From positions 124,001-188,000 of the forward strand of contig JAKCOZ010000260.1 in the NCBI GenBank assembly GCA_022605955.1: a stretch of DNA of 64,000 bases, written 5' to 3'. Below, piece after piece: positions 13,380-25,309 of the stretch (positions within the stretch are counted from its first letter, which is position 1; each line of letters starts with the position of its first letter). The stretch is from Rallus limicola. Lineage: Eukaryota; Chordata; Aves; Gruiformes; Rallidae. The notes below the pieces were generated by a model. It was not told the origin of the DNA. It saw only the letters and a program-made list of their open reading frames with translations, and did not search any database. The translations under genes and the position numbers were made by a program.

Positions 13380-13650
13380 CTGTCACTGTAACCTGCTGTA
13401 ACTCCTTTAACATCCAAATCATATTCTAAACTACAACCAAAACACTAGACCTTCTTAGGGTGACTAAAACAAGCTGCTGCTGCAGACGCTGCGGAATTTT
13501 TCTGTGGCCTTTTGGTGTAGCTGGTTCTGTTGGTGAAGTTGTTCCCAGCCTGGAGGCAGAAAACAGGGACAAAAAGGCCCCGTGACACTTGAGGAGCTGC
13601 ATGAACAAAGGCCTCCCCCACAGAGTGTAATCTGTGTGCTGCAGGCTGGG
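13380..13650 (-). pseudogene. Diverged relative of the unrecognised IR-B open frame
   Basis: On the minus strand a stretch encoding 'ACFSHPKKV', then after a stop 'LEYDLDVKGV', aligns with 'ACYSHPNKI' and 'LENDFDFKG' of the open frames at 59,774-60,304 and 27,779-28,309. The same DNA order (purine-rich linker, then 'gtttagaatatgattt') is kept. Frame breaks make it a dead or non-coding relative. Confidence 0.5.
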
Positions 13651-14144
13651 CAGTGTCCCTTCTGGTGCAGGTTACTCCTTTCCAGGCAGTGGGTAGGTAG
13701 CGTGTGGTCCATGGAGAATGAGTGCCAGGGGAGCCAGAGCCAGGTCTGGGAGGGCTGAGAGGGCTTCTGGCCCAGAGGTGGCCATTGCCAGAGGACTGAG
13801 TGTACCTGTGAGTGTCCGTGCGCTTCCAGAGTCAGGGTCATTTCTGCTGCTCTGGGGCTTTTTGGTTGTTGCTTGGAGGGAAAGAACAAAGCCAAGGTCC
13901 ACAGGAGCTAACCCCCTGATTTTAGGCATTGTCAGAGGTCCCACTTTGGTTGATTACACTCTGCAAGGAACAAATCAAGGTCAGGATGTTTCAGTCCAGG
14001 ACAATTGAGGCAGCAAGATTACATTCCTGTTCTCCAGAGAAAGATGATGTGATTCACTACTGGTTTGTAGCAGATTTATATGTAGTGTGAATCCCAGTAA
14101 ACATGCAGTGGCACAGGGTTGATGTCATTGGCCAGTAAAGGACA

Positions 14145-14716
14145 ATTGAGAGAATCTCTCCCCATTTCACAGTGAAGCTGAGACATGTGGAACAGGAGCT
14201 GAGACTTCTGAAACTGGCTTTTCACCAGAGGGAAAGATGTCTGTCATTTCACAGCAGATCATTTGACTTTCCTCCTTGCTAAAATGCAATTCCTACATTT
14301 AGGGAAATAAAAGCAAAACCAAACCTTAAGAAAGACCCCCTGTGAAATGTGTCAGAGAGTTGTTCTTTTTGGGTATTAGTGTGTTTATTTGGTGTCCCTG
14401 TGCCATGGCTATTGCACTGCTACAGAGCTGCTAGTTAACAGCTCTAACAGTTAGAAGAGAATACTAACAGTAGCTGATAATAAACAATAAAATTGACTCC
14501 TAAGTACTGCAATCAGTGTGCTAATGCCAGTAATTAGAAAATAAGTGGGTTTTTTATCTAAAGCATTGGGGTGCACAGAAATGAAACTCTTAAAAACTCT
14601 TCCCATGAGCCAGCAGTGGCTCTTGCAGCTGGGAAGGGCGATGGGATCCTGGGCTCCATCAGCAGAGGGGTGGCAGCAGGGACAGGGAGGGGCTTGTCCC
14701 TCTCTGCTCTGCCCTG
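14145..14716. repeat. Direct repeat G, copy 1
   Basis: Starts at 'attgagagaatctctcccc' and is repeated almost base for base at 19,601-20,170, with a partial copy at 25,085-25,440. It includes the 5' part of the CR1 fragment that follows. No gene seen. Confidence 0.8.
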
Positions 14717-15245
14717 GTGAGGCCCCAGCTGGAATCCTGTGTCCAGAGCTGGGGCCCCAGGACAAGAAAGATGTGGGGCTGTTGGAGAGGGGTCAGAGGA
14801 GCCACAGAGATGCTCAGAGGGCTGGAGCAGCTCCCCTACGGAAAGAGGCTGAGGGAGCTGCACTGGGTCAGCCTAGAGAAGAGAAGGCTGTGGGGGGACC
14901 TCATTGCAGCCTGCCAGTCCCTGAAGGGAGCAGAGGAACAGGAGGGGAATCAGCTCTTTAAAAGCGCAGACAATGGCAGGACAAGGGGGATGGATAGAGC
15001 TGAAGGAGGGAAGGTTTAAATTAGGTCTTAGGGGGAAGTTCTTTCCAGAGAGAGTGGTGAGGGGCTGGAAGAGACAGCCCAGAGGGGGGTGGTTACCCCC
15101 TCCCTGGAGGTGTTCAAGGCCAGGTTGGATGGCGCCCTGGGCAACCTGGTGTAGCTCCAGGCCTGGAGGTTGGTGGCCCTGCCTGTGGCAGGGGTTTGGA
15201 GCTCTGTGATCCTTGGGGTCCCTTCCAACCCATGCCATTCTTTGA
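14590..15245 (+). mobile_element. CR1 LINE 3' end
   Basis: Reads through the canonical CR1 tail: 'tgaggccccagctggaatcc', 'gttctttccagagagagtgg', 'ggaggtgttcaaggccaggt', ending 'cccttccaacccatgccatt'. The promoter-like block E follows immediately; the same CR1+E junction recurs at 25,310-26,600. The two were therefore duplicated together. Confidence 0.92.
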
Positions 15246-15840
15246 GTCCCTCTCTCCACACATCTCTCTCCTGCTCCCTGCCCTTCTCTGTCTCCTGTCC
15301 ATCCTTTCTGCTCCCTTCTGCCTCTTCTCTCTCCAGGTCCCCCCGTCCCGCTCCCTGGCCTGGCCTGTGTCCCCCCGTCCCTCTCCCAACTCCCGGCCCT
15401 GCTGCTCCTCTGGGCTGCGGCTTTCGTCGGGCACCCGCCCTCCCCTGCCCCTCCGCCTCCCTTCTGATCTCTGCCTCTGCTGCCATCTCTCCCAGCTTCT
15501 CCCTCCCTCTGCTCCCTGCCCCTCTTTCCACTGTCCCTCTGACCTTCTGCTGTCCCTCTGTCCATCTTGAGCCTCAGGAGGCAGCCATGGGGCCTGTGGG
15601 GGCAGGGCCGGCCCAGGGGACGGTGTCCCCACACGGAGCCTTGGCAGGAATGAGTGTCCTGGGGCACGGACAGAGTTGTATCCCCGAGGCTGCCGGGCGG
15701 CCATGGTGGTTCCCGGGGCATGATGGGAGCTGTAGGCCCGAGGCTGCCGGGCGGCCATGGGGCATGGACAGGCCCAGACCCTGCTCCAGCTGCGGCCAAG
15801 CTGAGGTGAGGCCCGGGATCCCCGTGAGGCGCGGGGGGTT
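15246..15840 (-). promoter_or_regulatory. GC-rich promoter-like block E, copy 2
   Basis: Inverted relative to 3,107-3,680. It holds one fewer tandem ZNF143-like unit than copies 1 and 3. The long antisense frame through it (to 16,069) joins CR1, block E and block F, so it is almost certainly not a protein. Confidence 0.5.
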
Positions 15841-15861
15841 CCCCTGCCTGCTCACTGCACA

Positions 15862-16104
15862 GGGATGTTGGGGGAGCTCCTCTCATGGGCAGATCCAGGC
15901 AGCCGGGGGAGATTCCTGTCAGGAGCTGCCTGACAGATCCAGGCTGCTGCCGGGCAGGGGCAGAGCTGAACCCCCTTGGCCAGGGGTTCCAGGCCCAGTC
16001 AGCCCGGCCGGGGGCTGGCAGGCAGAAGGCAGCGCTTCCCTGCAGCCCTTGCTCTGAGAGCCATGGCAATCAGCATGGGAAGTGTTTGTGAGACAGGCAT
16101 CAGC
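15862..16104. repeat. Block F, copy 1
   Basis: Starts 'gggatgttgggggagctcct' and ends 'gagacaggcatcagc'. It is identical or nearly so to 27,722-27,964, and inverted at 60,119-60,362. In the other two copies it forms the 3' part of a 176-codon open frame. Here it abuts the CSDE1 fragment instead. Confidence 0.8.
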
Positions 16105-16155
16105 CTGGCTCCTTTGGCTCTGCTGCCTCACAGCGGGAATGCAGCAAACCCCTGA

Positions 16156-16536
<381 letters not shown>

Positions 16537-16879
16537 TAGGAGAGAAGAAGGAGTGTGAGGTAAGGCTGGTCACGCTGCATTAATTGCTGATGGTATGGAG
16601 TCATGTAACTCAGACTAGAATGCAAACAAAGACTGTGCCTGCCAAAGAATCAGGAGAGCTGTCTGTGCTTCCCTGCACAGTCTGACAGAGCACTAAGTGT
16701 ACTTCTGAAGTGGACGTGCGCTTCCAAATTCATGGTCCCCAACACACATGTTGTTATCCTCTCGTGGCTGCCCTGCACAAGGGCTGCTTCCCCTGAGGAA
16801 GGACATTGGGGAGAGCCCCCCACTGCTGTTGCCTGCCCTGCTGGTAGTGACTGGCCCCTGGGGATGGCTCGTTGCCCTT

Positions 16880-17150
16880 CAGAGATTGCCATGTGTGACT
16901 TGGGGCCTCAGCAGGGTTTTGCACCTCCTTTCTGCAGGTTGGGACAGTGGCAGGTCCATCCCAACAGTGTCTTTGGATGTCAGGATGGTGTTGGCAGGCT
17001 CGGGGACGCTGTAGTTTGGCATGGGCAGGTCCTGGGGCAGCGGGTATTCCTCCATAGGAGCTGCTGTGCCTGTTCTTGTGGCTCCCTGGGCCAAGACAGG
17101 CTGGTCATTGGAGCTCCCCTCCCTGCTGGTGCCTCCAGACTGGACTCCCT
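16880..17150 (-). other. Possible exon remnant, unrecognised
   Basis: About 90 codons are open on the minus strand, with an ordinary residue mix: a PMEEYPLPQDLPMP segment, then NTILTSKDTVGMDLPLSQP. It lacks the low-complexity look of shadow frames. No ATG at the start, and I cannot name a family. Upstream and downstream splice sites are not obvious. Confidence 0.3.
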
Positions 17151-17784
17151 GGCTGTGCCCTGCTTGAGAAACAGCTCAGCCTAGGAGATCCCCCAAAAAG
17201 AAACTTCACAATCCTTTTTAGAATGACTTCATTTGAAACATTTCCACAGTGGTAGACACGGCTTGTTTATGTCTGTTTCAATAAGCGTTTAGTTCGGTTT
17301 TGAGTAAGAGTTGTGTTCTCTAAGGAAATGGGAAAGAATACTGATACTTTGCAAAAACCCCTGGCATTTTGGCCACGCTGGCTGCAGGGGCAGCAGCCAT
17401 AAAAGTGCAGTCATGGTCCCTAGCTGGAAATCCCTGATGTTTGGTGCTGGCTGTGTTGTGTGCCGTCTCCTCCCCTCCTCAGGAAGAGAGTTCCCTGAAG
17501 TGTCTCCTTCCCTTCTATTCCTCAAGTTCTTCCTTGAAATTCTGGTTTCACTGCCGTGCCTGGGAAACCAATGCTCCTCCTGAGTTCCTACCAGTGAGTC
17601 AGTCTTCCTGGGAAGATTTCTCCCCGAGCCAGTCTGTGTGGATTGCATGGAACAGACCGTGCTGCGTCTGCAGCCTCATCCTAACACTGACCCCAGTCAC
17701 TCATTCAGGGACTCCAGTGACACCAAAAGCCCTGTGTCGTGTGTCCCTGGAGCTGGGGCTGAGAAAGAGGTTCTCACACAGCTC

Positions 17785-19601
17785 CCTGTTTTTACCCTTT
17801 CAGTGCAAAGCCAGGCACAGATTCTCTACTCACTGTTTCCTGCATTGCAGTGCACGCCTGCAGTGTGTTCAGAGGGATTCTGATTAGTGGTTACTCACTG
17901 CTGTGTCACAGAGTCAAGCTGTGCTGGGCAGGACAAGACAGAGTGCTGCCCATGCCAGGTACAAATGTTGATCCTGAGATGAGAGAATGCTGACAAGGTC
18001 AGCTGTCCTGCAGGAGGAGAATCCTTTTGGGTGGTGTCAGGCAGCTGAAGCAGTTTCAGAAATTCAGGATTGCATTTCCTCCAGCTCTTGAGGCAGCACA
18101 GCTGGATTTTCCTGTGTAGCGATTGCACCCCAGGAAGTCTTCATACATGACAGTGCTAAACCCACCATGTATTGTTTCAATGTGATGCAAAAGGTTATTT
18201 ATGAGTCCAGAGAGATTGGCCTTACCCAGGGTGCAGAGCTGCAGCGTGGTTTGTGTTTGTAGTTTTGGATGGCTGAGTTCTGGTGGAGAAGGGGCAGCTG
18301 CAGAGGTGACACACGCAATAGACTCACTGAAAGAGTGTCAAGCAACACACACCGGGCTGCAGTGATCATGAGCTGGTGGGTCCCCTGTGCTAAGGCGTGT
18401 GAACCACATGACAAGTGGAGTCAGGACCCTGAATTTGAGGAAGGCTGACCTGCAGCTCTGGAGGGAGGGAATCACTGGAACCCCCTGGGAAATGGCCTTT
18501 CTGACAGGCTTTCCCAAAACTAAGTGTTGGCATCAAAGCACATGAAAGAGAGCATGACCAAAACACCATCAAGCAGCATGAGCTCCCAGTGCAGGGTTCT
18601 CTAAGATTAACCCCTAATTTAACGAGTCAGGTCAGCTGGAGGCATCCTGGCTGATGCTGTGACCACAGGATAAGGTTCTCCCTCAGCCCCTGTGCTGAGG
18701 GAAGGGTGGGCTATATACCCATGCTGGTCCTGGGGGGAGTTGCTGCTGGCCGGTGCTTTCTGTGAGAACCTTAGGGAGGTCTGGGTGGTGCAGTGATGTT
18801 CTGTCTCTTGGTTGGTGCCTGTAGCTTTCTGCTTGTGGGGAAGCCTGAGGGGGGGCTGTGCTGAGCAGTGCACAGAGGTGCTGGGGCAATGGAGTGCTGT
18901 ACCAAGTGTGGTGTTTCCCTTTGAGGTTCCTGCCTAGGTAGGGACTCTCTGGAGTGAGCCTAAGGGTGAAGGACTGTTGGTATCTGTTGGTGTTTGGGGT
19001 TAAGAGCAAGAGCCTGGTGACTGAGTGTAGCTCTGGTGGTGCTGAGGCCAGCTGAGGAGTGTTGTGTGCAGGGCAGGTTTGGTGGGAGCGCTGCCCCCCC
19101 AGGAACCCCTTTCTGCAGGTGGGTTTTCAGCTCTGGGGGAGTTACTTTTCTCCCCTAAGGGCAGGAGAATTCCTCATCTGGACTGCTAAGCTTCTCGCTA
19201 TCTCTTTTCTCCCCTGTCCAGCTGAAAAGGGGAGTGATGGAGTGACTTTGGGTGCCTGGCCTCCAGCCAGGGCTGAAGCACCACAGACAGAAGATCTTTT
19301 TATTGCAGTAGGAGGTAACTGAGGAATGTCTCTATCAGGAGTAGCATTGTAGAAGGAAGTTGCTCTGGTGGCATGGTGTGCTCTGCAAATGCCATTTCAA
19401 GTTCTTCAATGACATTTGATCTCACATGATTGATTTTTAGCCTGCTTGTGGGTGGAAATTAGGTGGAATAATCAGTGGCCTTTGTTTGTTTAGCTTCATG
19501 TCTGAAACAGGCACTAGCCTCCCTTCAAGAGCTTCAAGCAACAAAGAGTTAAGAATGAGCATTTGTATCAATACAGGTGTTTAGTTTTGCATTTGCCATT
19601 G
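17785..19601 (-). repeat. Inverted repeat A, right arm
   Basis: Mirror image of 1,290-3,106, about 14.7 kb away. Its outer boundary abuts the repeat that starts at 19,602, which is also present at 14,145. The junction therefore joins two independently duplicated blocks. Confidence 0.88.
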
Positions 19602-20170
19602 AGAGAATCTCTCCCCATTTCCCAGTGAAGCTGAGACATGTGGAACAGGAGCTGAGACTTCTGAAACTGGCTTTTCACCAGAGGGAAAGATGTCTGTCAT
19701 TTCACAGCAGATCATTTGACTTTCCTCCTTGCTAAAATGCAATTCCTACATTTAGGGAAATAAAAGCAAAACCAAACCTTAAGAAAGACCCCCTGTGAAA
19801 TGTGTCAGAGAGTTGTTCTTTTTGGGTATTAGTGTATTTATTTGGTGTCCCTGTGCCATGGCTATTGCACTGCTACAGAGCTGCTAGTTAACAGCTCTAA
19901 CAGTTAGAAGAGAATACTAACAGTAGCTGATAATAAACAATAAAATTGACTCCTAAGTACTCCAATCAATGTGCTAATTCCAGTAATTAGAAAATAAGTG
20001 GGTTTCTTATCTAAAGCATTGGGGTGCACAGAAATGAAACTCTTAAAAACTCTTCCCATGAGCCAGCAGTGGCTCTTGCAGCTGGGAAGGGCGATGGGAT
20101 CCTGGGCTCCATCAGCAGAGGGGTGGCAGCAGGGACAGGGAGGGGCTTGTCCCTCTCTGCTCTGCCCTGG
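19602..20170. repeat. Direct repeat G, copy 2
   Basis: Second copy of 14,145-14,716. The CR1 portion (from about 20,040) is cut short at about 20,170, where unrelated sequence begins with 'gagcccctttttcttgcc'. Confidence 0.8.
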
Positions 20171-20869
20171 GGAGCCCCTTTTTCTTGCCAGCCCTAGAGA
20201 TGCCTCTGGGCTGGGTTCTTCCCCCAAGAGAGCCACGTGTCTGGACGAGGTCACGGTCCATCCAGCTGTGCTGCACATCTGTCTGTGGAGCCGTCTGTCC
20301 GTGGGAGCGTTGTCTTTTGTACCCCAGTCTGCTGGCTGTCTCTTCCAGCAGGAATAGGTGACAGCCAACACAGCAGGATGTAACTGCTGCCTGGCAAGTT
20401 GTCTTTATGTCTGTGAGGAGCCCAGTGGGGATAAGGCCCCACCTTAACAGTCTGTGCTGCAGGCTGTCTCTGGGCTTGATCTGCTGTTCAAAGCTCAGAG
20501 GAGGTAAAAGCCTGGATGGTAACTAACAGTTTGCTTTTCCATGCCACGTCCTTGCTCACGTTGAGCAGACTGCCTGTTCTCCATGTCTGTCAGGGGCATC
20601 TTTCCGGCGTCTCTCTGGTTGGAGCTGTGCAGTCGTGTTGGGCAATTTGATGGGGACAGAGAGGGTTTTAAGCTGGGGACTGTGAGACCAGAGTAGATGG
20701 TTGGTGTGGCTGTGGATGATGAAAATACCCTCATCTCTGCTGCCCAGTAAACTGTCCTTATCCCAGTGAGCGAGGTTTGGGGTGGTTTTGGTTTTCTTTT
20801 CTGTTTCCCCCTACCTGCCCAGGCAAATTGCCCCCTCATACCCCTGAGACTCAAATTGCCCCCTCACAC

Positions 20870-21245
20870 CCCTTAGAGAGAGCCTTCTTCAGAATTTGAC
20901 ACTTGATAACTGCTCAGTCCAGGAGAATTCAATAAACTCACAGTCCATTCCTTCCCTTCCTCTTTCTTTGCTGTGGCAATTAAGATGCCATCGAGATAAT
21001 GTGAGGTCATTCCATTACCTGGAGGTATCTCCCAAAGCTCCAACGCTCCAGCCAATTGGTTGCTGAAAGTCATAGGACTATTTTTAAATCCTTGGGGTAA
21101 CACCACCCAAGTGAGTTGGGTTTTGCACCCCGAATTGGTTTTTCCCATTCAAAGGCAAACTGCAGCTTTCATGGGCCAAGGTGAGGCAAAAGAAGGCATT
21201 TTTTAAATCCAGCACTGTAAACCACTTCTGGGCTTCTTTCAGCCT
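20870..21245 (-). pseudogene. Gammaretrovirus-like ERV reverse transcriptase fragment
   Basis: On the minus strand, successive frames read LKEAQKWFTVLDLKNAFF, then VLPQGFKNSP, then HYLDGILIA. This is the order of reverse-transcriptase palm motifs in class I ERVs. The catalytic YxDD box reads YLDG, so the second aspartate is gone. A frame change lies between the first and second blocks. It is an old, inactive copy. No LTR pair is visible around it. Confidence 0.8.
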
Positions 21246-21918
21246 GTCCATGCATGACAGTGCCAGAAGCCATGCCCCTCAGACCCTGCTGGTTCCGCCA
21301 CGCAGGGACAGCCATGCAGGCAGAAGTGAACAGAGAGGAGCTGGATAGTCTGGCAATGGGCCCTTGCTGGTGTCATGGGGGTGCCCCTACACCCCCTGCC
21401 CCTCGTGGAGCGGTTCCAGTTCCTTCTTGTCTGCCAGGCAGAGGGAAAAGCAGAGGGAGGCACAGCAGTGTGGGTCCCACGTCTGTGTGTCCCCCACCCT
21501 CTGCCAAGTCCTGGGCACCCAGCTACCACAGTCCCAGGCGGTCACAGGGTGAGGGGGTGTGCAGACCTGCTGGCCCGCTGTGGGTGAGCAGATGGCTGAT
21601 GGGCGCTGGGACAAGAAAGCTGGGAATTGTTGGATATCTGTGTGAAAGCAGGTTGAAAGCTGAGGTAACACCTGTGTTATCTGTCCTCTCACCAGTGAAA
21701 GCAGTGGTGTGACTGTCTCTACATACCTGTTGAATAGAAGTTCTTAGTTTTCACATGTGCCCAGAACCCTGATCCAGTGATGTAGCTCAAGAGACAATTA
21801 ATTAGTATAGCTTTAATAGGAGGAGATTTTGCATGTCTTGAGACTAGAAACTGGTCGTAGCTGAGGGAATTGTTGGATCTGGTCATGAAGTAAATGGTGT
21901 GGAATAAGGGGTGGGTAA

Positions 21919-22340
21919 TGTCCTGGTTTCAGCTCGGATGCAGTTCCTTTCTTTCTAGCAGCGGATGGAGTGCTGTGTTTGGGAGTTAGTTAGGCTGAGA
22001 GCAGTGCTGGTCACACACTGATCTTTGAGTTGTTGCCAAGCAGTCCAGGACTTTTCAGTTGTTCCTGGTTGACTGCCAAGGACTGCCAAGGGACAGCCAG
22101 GACAGACAACCTGAATTGGCCAAAAGGGGTATTCCATGCCAAGGACATTAGGCTCAGCGTAGAAGGGGGGCTGAGGGGAGAGGAGCAGGTGGCTCCAGGA
22201 CAGGCATTGTTGGGGACGATGCGGTTTCAGTCCAGCTCTGAGCTGCACGGCCTGAGTTGTGCAGTTTGGTGGGAAACTGCATTGTGCACAAGCACCCTTG
22301 TCCCCTCCCTCAATTATACCCCCCTCGCCCCTCCCCTGTT
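21919..22340 (+). mobile_element. ERVL-type LTR (partial)
   Basis: Begins 'tgtcctggtttcagc', followed by 'gcggatggagtgctgtgttt', the wording of a widespread avian LTR that also occurs, complete and inverted, at 34,795-35,346. The 3' end is not clear; the boundary is approximate. Confidence 0.65.
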
Positions 22341-22445
22341 CTAGAACAAGCTGCTGCGTGGTGCTCAGCTCTCAGCTGGGGCACAGCCAGGACAGTCAAT
22401 GAGAACACATTGTCGTTTTCAGAGTCAAGGAAATGTGGTAAATGC

Positions 22446-22451
22446 TTTATT
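22446..22451 (-). terminator. Polyadenylation signal, TOPORS-like gene
   Basis: AATAAA on the minus strand, about 225 bases past the stop of the TOPORS-like frame. A short GGAAAA-type microsatellite (22,546-22,590) lies between. Confidence 0.45.
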
Positions 22452-22675
22452 CCTGATAAAGTGGAGACAGAATAGAAACCAAAGCTATAAAACAGCAAAG
22501 AGATTATTCCAAACATGTCACTATGCTAGTCTAAAGAGTATTTCTTAAAGAAAAAGGAAAAGGAAAAGAGAAGGAAAAGGAAAAGGAAAAGAGCTTGTGC
22601 CTCCGAGTGCCCATGGGGGCTGGTGTCTGCCCCAGCTGCTGGCCCAGGCCCGGCTTGGATGGATTCAGGGCCTCC

Positions 22676-23782
22676 CTAGTCTTGCCGGTGGGGTGGCCTC
22701 TTGGGCTCTGAAGCATCGTCTGGCGAGCCACTGGCCCTCCTCTTTGGGGGGCGCCGGGACGAGGAGGTGGGACTCCTCCTGGGTGACAAGTCCCCGCCCT
22801 GGGCAGCAGTGGAGGGAGCTGCCCCCTCCTGCCCCAGCTCCTCCAAGGTCTCCTCCTCCACGCTGGTGTTGGGAGAAGGAGTCACCCCCGACGAGGGGGC
22901 AGGAGCTGGCTGTGGGGAGGGGGTAGGAGTCCCCTCCCGTGAAGGGGCAGGAGTTTCCTCTGGGGAAGATGTAGGAGTCCCCCAGGGGGAGAGGGCAGGC
23001 CCAGGGCTGGCGGCAGGGCTGTACTCCTGCTCCTCAGCAGACTCAGAGCCCAGTTGGTCCATGTAGGAGAGCATCTGCTCCCCGCAGCGCTCTGCAGCGG
23101 CCTCGATGAGCTGGCGCACGAATGTCCCCGTGTGGTGGTGCAGGAAGGGCTGGAGCAAATTGACCAAGGGCAACTCCTCCAGCCCATAGTTGCACAGGGT
23201 GGAGATGAGGATTCTCCTCATCAGACGTGCCTCCCACCACTCGCAGGCACGCAGCAGCCCCTGGTTCAGCCAGAGCAGCAGGGGCTCCAGTGTCTCCACA
23301 GACTGCTGGAAAAAGGCTGCCCAGGCCTGAGGTGGGAAGCCAGCCACATCTGTGCCGGCTGCCGACTCCGCATCCCACTGCTCTTCTTGGGCATCCTGGG
23401 CCTCCAGTGGGTCTGATGGCGGTGGCAGATCCATCTCCAGGAAGTCGTCCTCGGAGCGCAGGGAGAAGCAGACGCTGCTGACAGGCTGCCGGCACAGGGC
23501 GCACGAGGATTTGTGTTTTGCCCACCGCATGATGCAGCCCAGGCAGAACTTGTGGAGACAAGGGCTCACATAAGCCACGTCTTTCAGAGCATCCTGGCAG
23601 ATGGGGCAGCTCAACTCTTCCTCCTGCGTGGCCGTGTTGGTTTCCTGTCGCACGCTGGGGAGAACTGCACTGCAGAGAGGAGAGGGGCCACGGTCACTGG
23701 CTGTCCCGGCAAGGGGAGGGGAGGAAGCAGTGCCCGGGCCCCTGGCTCCAGAAGGACACCCTCCCAGCTCTCCAAGCCCCAT
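22676..23782 (-). CDS. TOPORS-like RING-finger E3 ligase
   Basis: From the ATG at 23,782 it encodes 368 residues. An intact C3HC4 RING (CPICQDALKDV ... CLHKFCLGCI ... CALCRQP) is followed by LRSEDDF, as in TOPORS. A helical segment follows (LLLWLNQGLL ... LLQPFLHHHTGTFVRQLIE) that aligns with the conserved TOPORS region after the RING. The C-terminal third is Ser/Pro/Thr-rich repeats ending in a basic KRRASGSP-type tail. TOPORS is a nuclear ubiquitin and SUMO ligase. At about 370 residues this is far shorter than TOPORS (about 1,000). The start is uncertain: a strong donor (GGAG|gtgagc, near 23,818) and an acceptor near 23,670 suggest a 5' untranslated exon, and no ATG follows that acceptor before the RING. 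Two CRE sites lie upstream at 24,063-24,093. TOPORS-like multicopy genes are a plausible bird-specific family. Confidence 0.8.
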   Translation of the reverse strand: MGLGELGGCPSGARGPGTASSPPLAGTASDRGPSPLCSAVLPSVRQETNTATQEEELSCPICQDALKDVAYVSPCLHKFCLGCIMRWAKHKSSCALCRQPVSSVCFSLRSEDDFLEMDLPPPSDPLEAQDAQEEQWDAESAAGTDVAGFPPQAWAAFFQQSVETLEPLLLWLNQGLLRACEWWEARLMRRILISTLCNYGLEELPLVNLLQPFLHHHTGTFVRQLIEAAAERCGEQMLSYMDQLGSESAEEQEYSPAASPGPALSPWGTPTSSPEETPAPSREGTPTPSPQPAPAPSSGVTPSPNTSVEEETLEELGQEGAAPSTAAQGGDLSPRRSPTSSSRRPPKRRASGSPDDASEPKRPPHRQD

Positions 23783-24062
23783 GGCCACCCCACAAGCAGG
23801 ATTCCTCACACGGCTCACCTCCGCTGCCCAAAGCACAGCGCACAGTGTCCAGCTGCCTCAGCCAGGCAGGGCCAGGGAAACACAGGGCACGGCTCCGGGA
23901 CGGGCAGCAGCAGCTGCCGATGGCAGACACCACAGCAGCACCCAGCACTGGGAGAAGCCTGGCTCGCGCCTCCACGCCTGGCAGGCACGCTGGGCAGGAG
24001 TCCAGGCACGAGCCAGACTGGGCCAGCCTCTGCCTGCGCCCCAAGAGATGCACCCAGCGACG

Positions 24063-24093
24063 TGACGTCACAGCCCACTGCTTGCTGACGTCA
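24063..24093 (-). promoter_or_regulatory. Paired CRE sites upstream of the TOPORS-like gene
   Basis: Two perfect palindromic TGACGTCA sites at 24,063-24,070 and 24,086-24,093, 23 bases apart start to start. They lie about 280 bases before the proposed ATG and just upstream of the likely first exon. CREs in this position drive haploid spermatid genes through CREM in mammals; the same role here is inferred. Confidence 0.65.
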
Positions 24094-24339
24094 CCGCGGG
24101 CCATGTGCCCCTGGCAGCGCTCTGCCTGGCACTGCCACTGGTGTGGATTGAAAATGTCCTTTCCACGCTCCTGGAACTGGGAATCTGGGGATGCTTCCAT
24201 GTTTCCACACGTTTGATCTCAAGGACAAATAGTCCCGAGATGCCCCAGCTGAGGCTGGGCAGATGAGAAGAAGCCATCAGTAACCTGAGCAGGGAAAGGC
24301 TCCTCACACCCTTCCCCTGCTGCACTGTGGGGTCCCACC

Positions 24340-25090
24340 CACAGCAGACAGTCCTCCACAAAGTTCTCCAGTGGGATCCTTTCCCACAGGGCTTCAGCTC
24401 CTCCCCAGCTGCCCCAGCGTGGGTCACTTCTCTGGGGTGCAGTCATCAATCACAGACTGTCTCTTAGTCTCTCAGGCCCAGACTGCTCCAGCCTGGTCCT
24501 CCATGGAGTCACCGGCCTTTTTCCCCGACAGCCAGCCTGCTCCAGCACGGCTCTCTCTGAGGCACGGATAGACCTTTTCATAGTTCTCATAGTCTTTGAA
24601 CATTGCTGAGCCTGTTCTCAGTGCTACTGGATTCCACCAGCTGGGTTGCAAACAAAGTTGTAAAAGGAGATAGGGAGGCTTATCAGGTACAGTAATTAGG
24701 TAAATTGCTTACAAGTGACATGAATTCTAGGCAGCATAGAGGTTTGCTTTGGGCTTGCACGGCTAGGTTTTAGTAGCAGGGGATACATGGGTGGCTTCTG
24801 CAGAACAGTTAGAAGCTTCTCCTAGGTCTAACAGAGCCAGTAGCAGTTGGTTCCAAGAGAGACCCGCTGTTGGCCAAGGCTGAGCCCATCAGCAACGGTG
24901 GTAGCAGCACTGGGTTAACATATTTAAGAAGGTAAACATCCCCCCACAGTAGTGGCAGCTTTTTGCTGCCACAGAAAGGAGTGAGAAGATAGAAGAAACT
25001 TGGCAGATGCCAAGGTCAGTGAAGAAGGGGTGGAGGCACTCCAGGTGCTGGAGCACAGAGTCCCCTGCAGCCCATGGAGAAGACAACTTT
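24340..25090. mobile_element. LTR-type repeat fragments
   Basis: 24,340-24,560 repeats the 'cagggcttcagctcctcccc' wording seen at 11,690. 24,840-25,090 carries 'gccaaggctgagcccatcag', 'aacatatttaagaaggtaaa' and 'ctccaggtgctggagcacag', the reverse-oriented part of the same avian LTR wording. The stretch between holds no gene that I see. Confidence 0.55.
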
Positions 25091-25309
25091 TTGGGTATTA
25101 GTGTGTTTATTTGGTGTCCCTGTGCCATGGCTATTGCACTACTACAGAGCTGCTAGATTAAAACAGTTAGAAGAGAATACTAATACTAGCTAAAAATAAA
25201 CAATAAAATTGACTCCTAAGTACACCAATCAATGTGCTAATGCCAGTAATTAGAAAATAAGTGGGATTTTTGTCTAAAGCATTGGGGTGCACAGAAATGA
25301 AACTCTTTA

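Noticed and set aside
14873..16069. 398-codon minus-strand open frame
   Set aside because: It reads across a CR1 end, block E and block F; the frame is produced by GC-rich repeats. The homologous block at 25,738-26,685 gives a different end.
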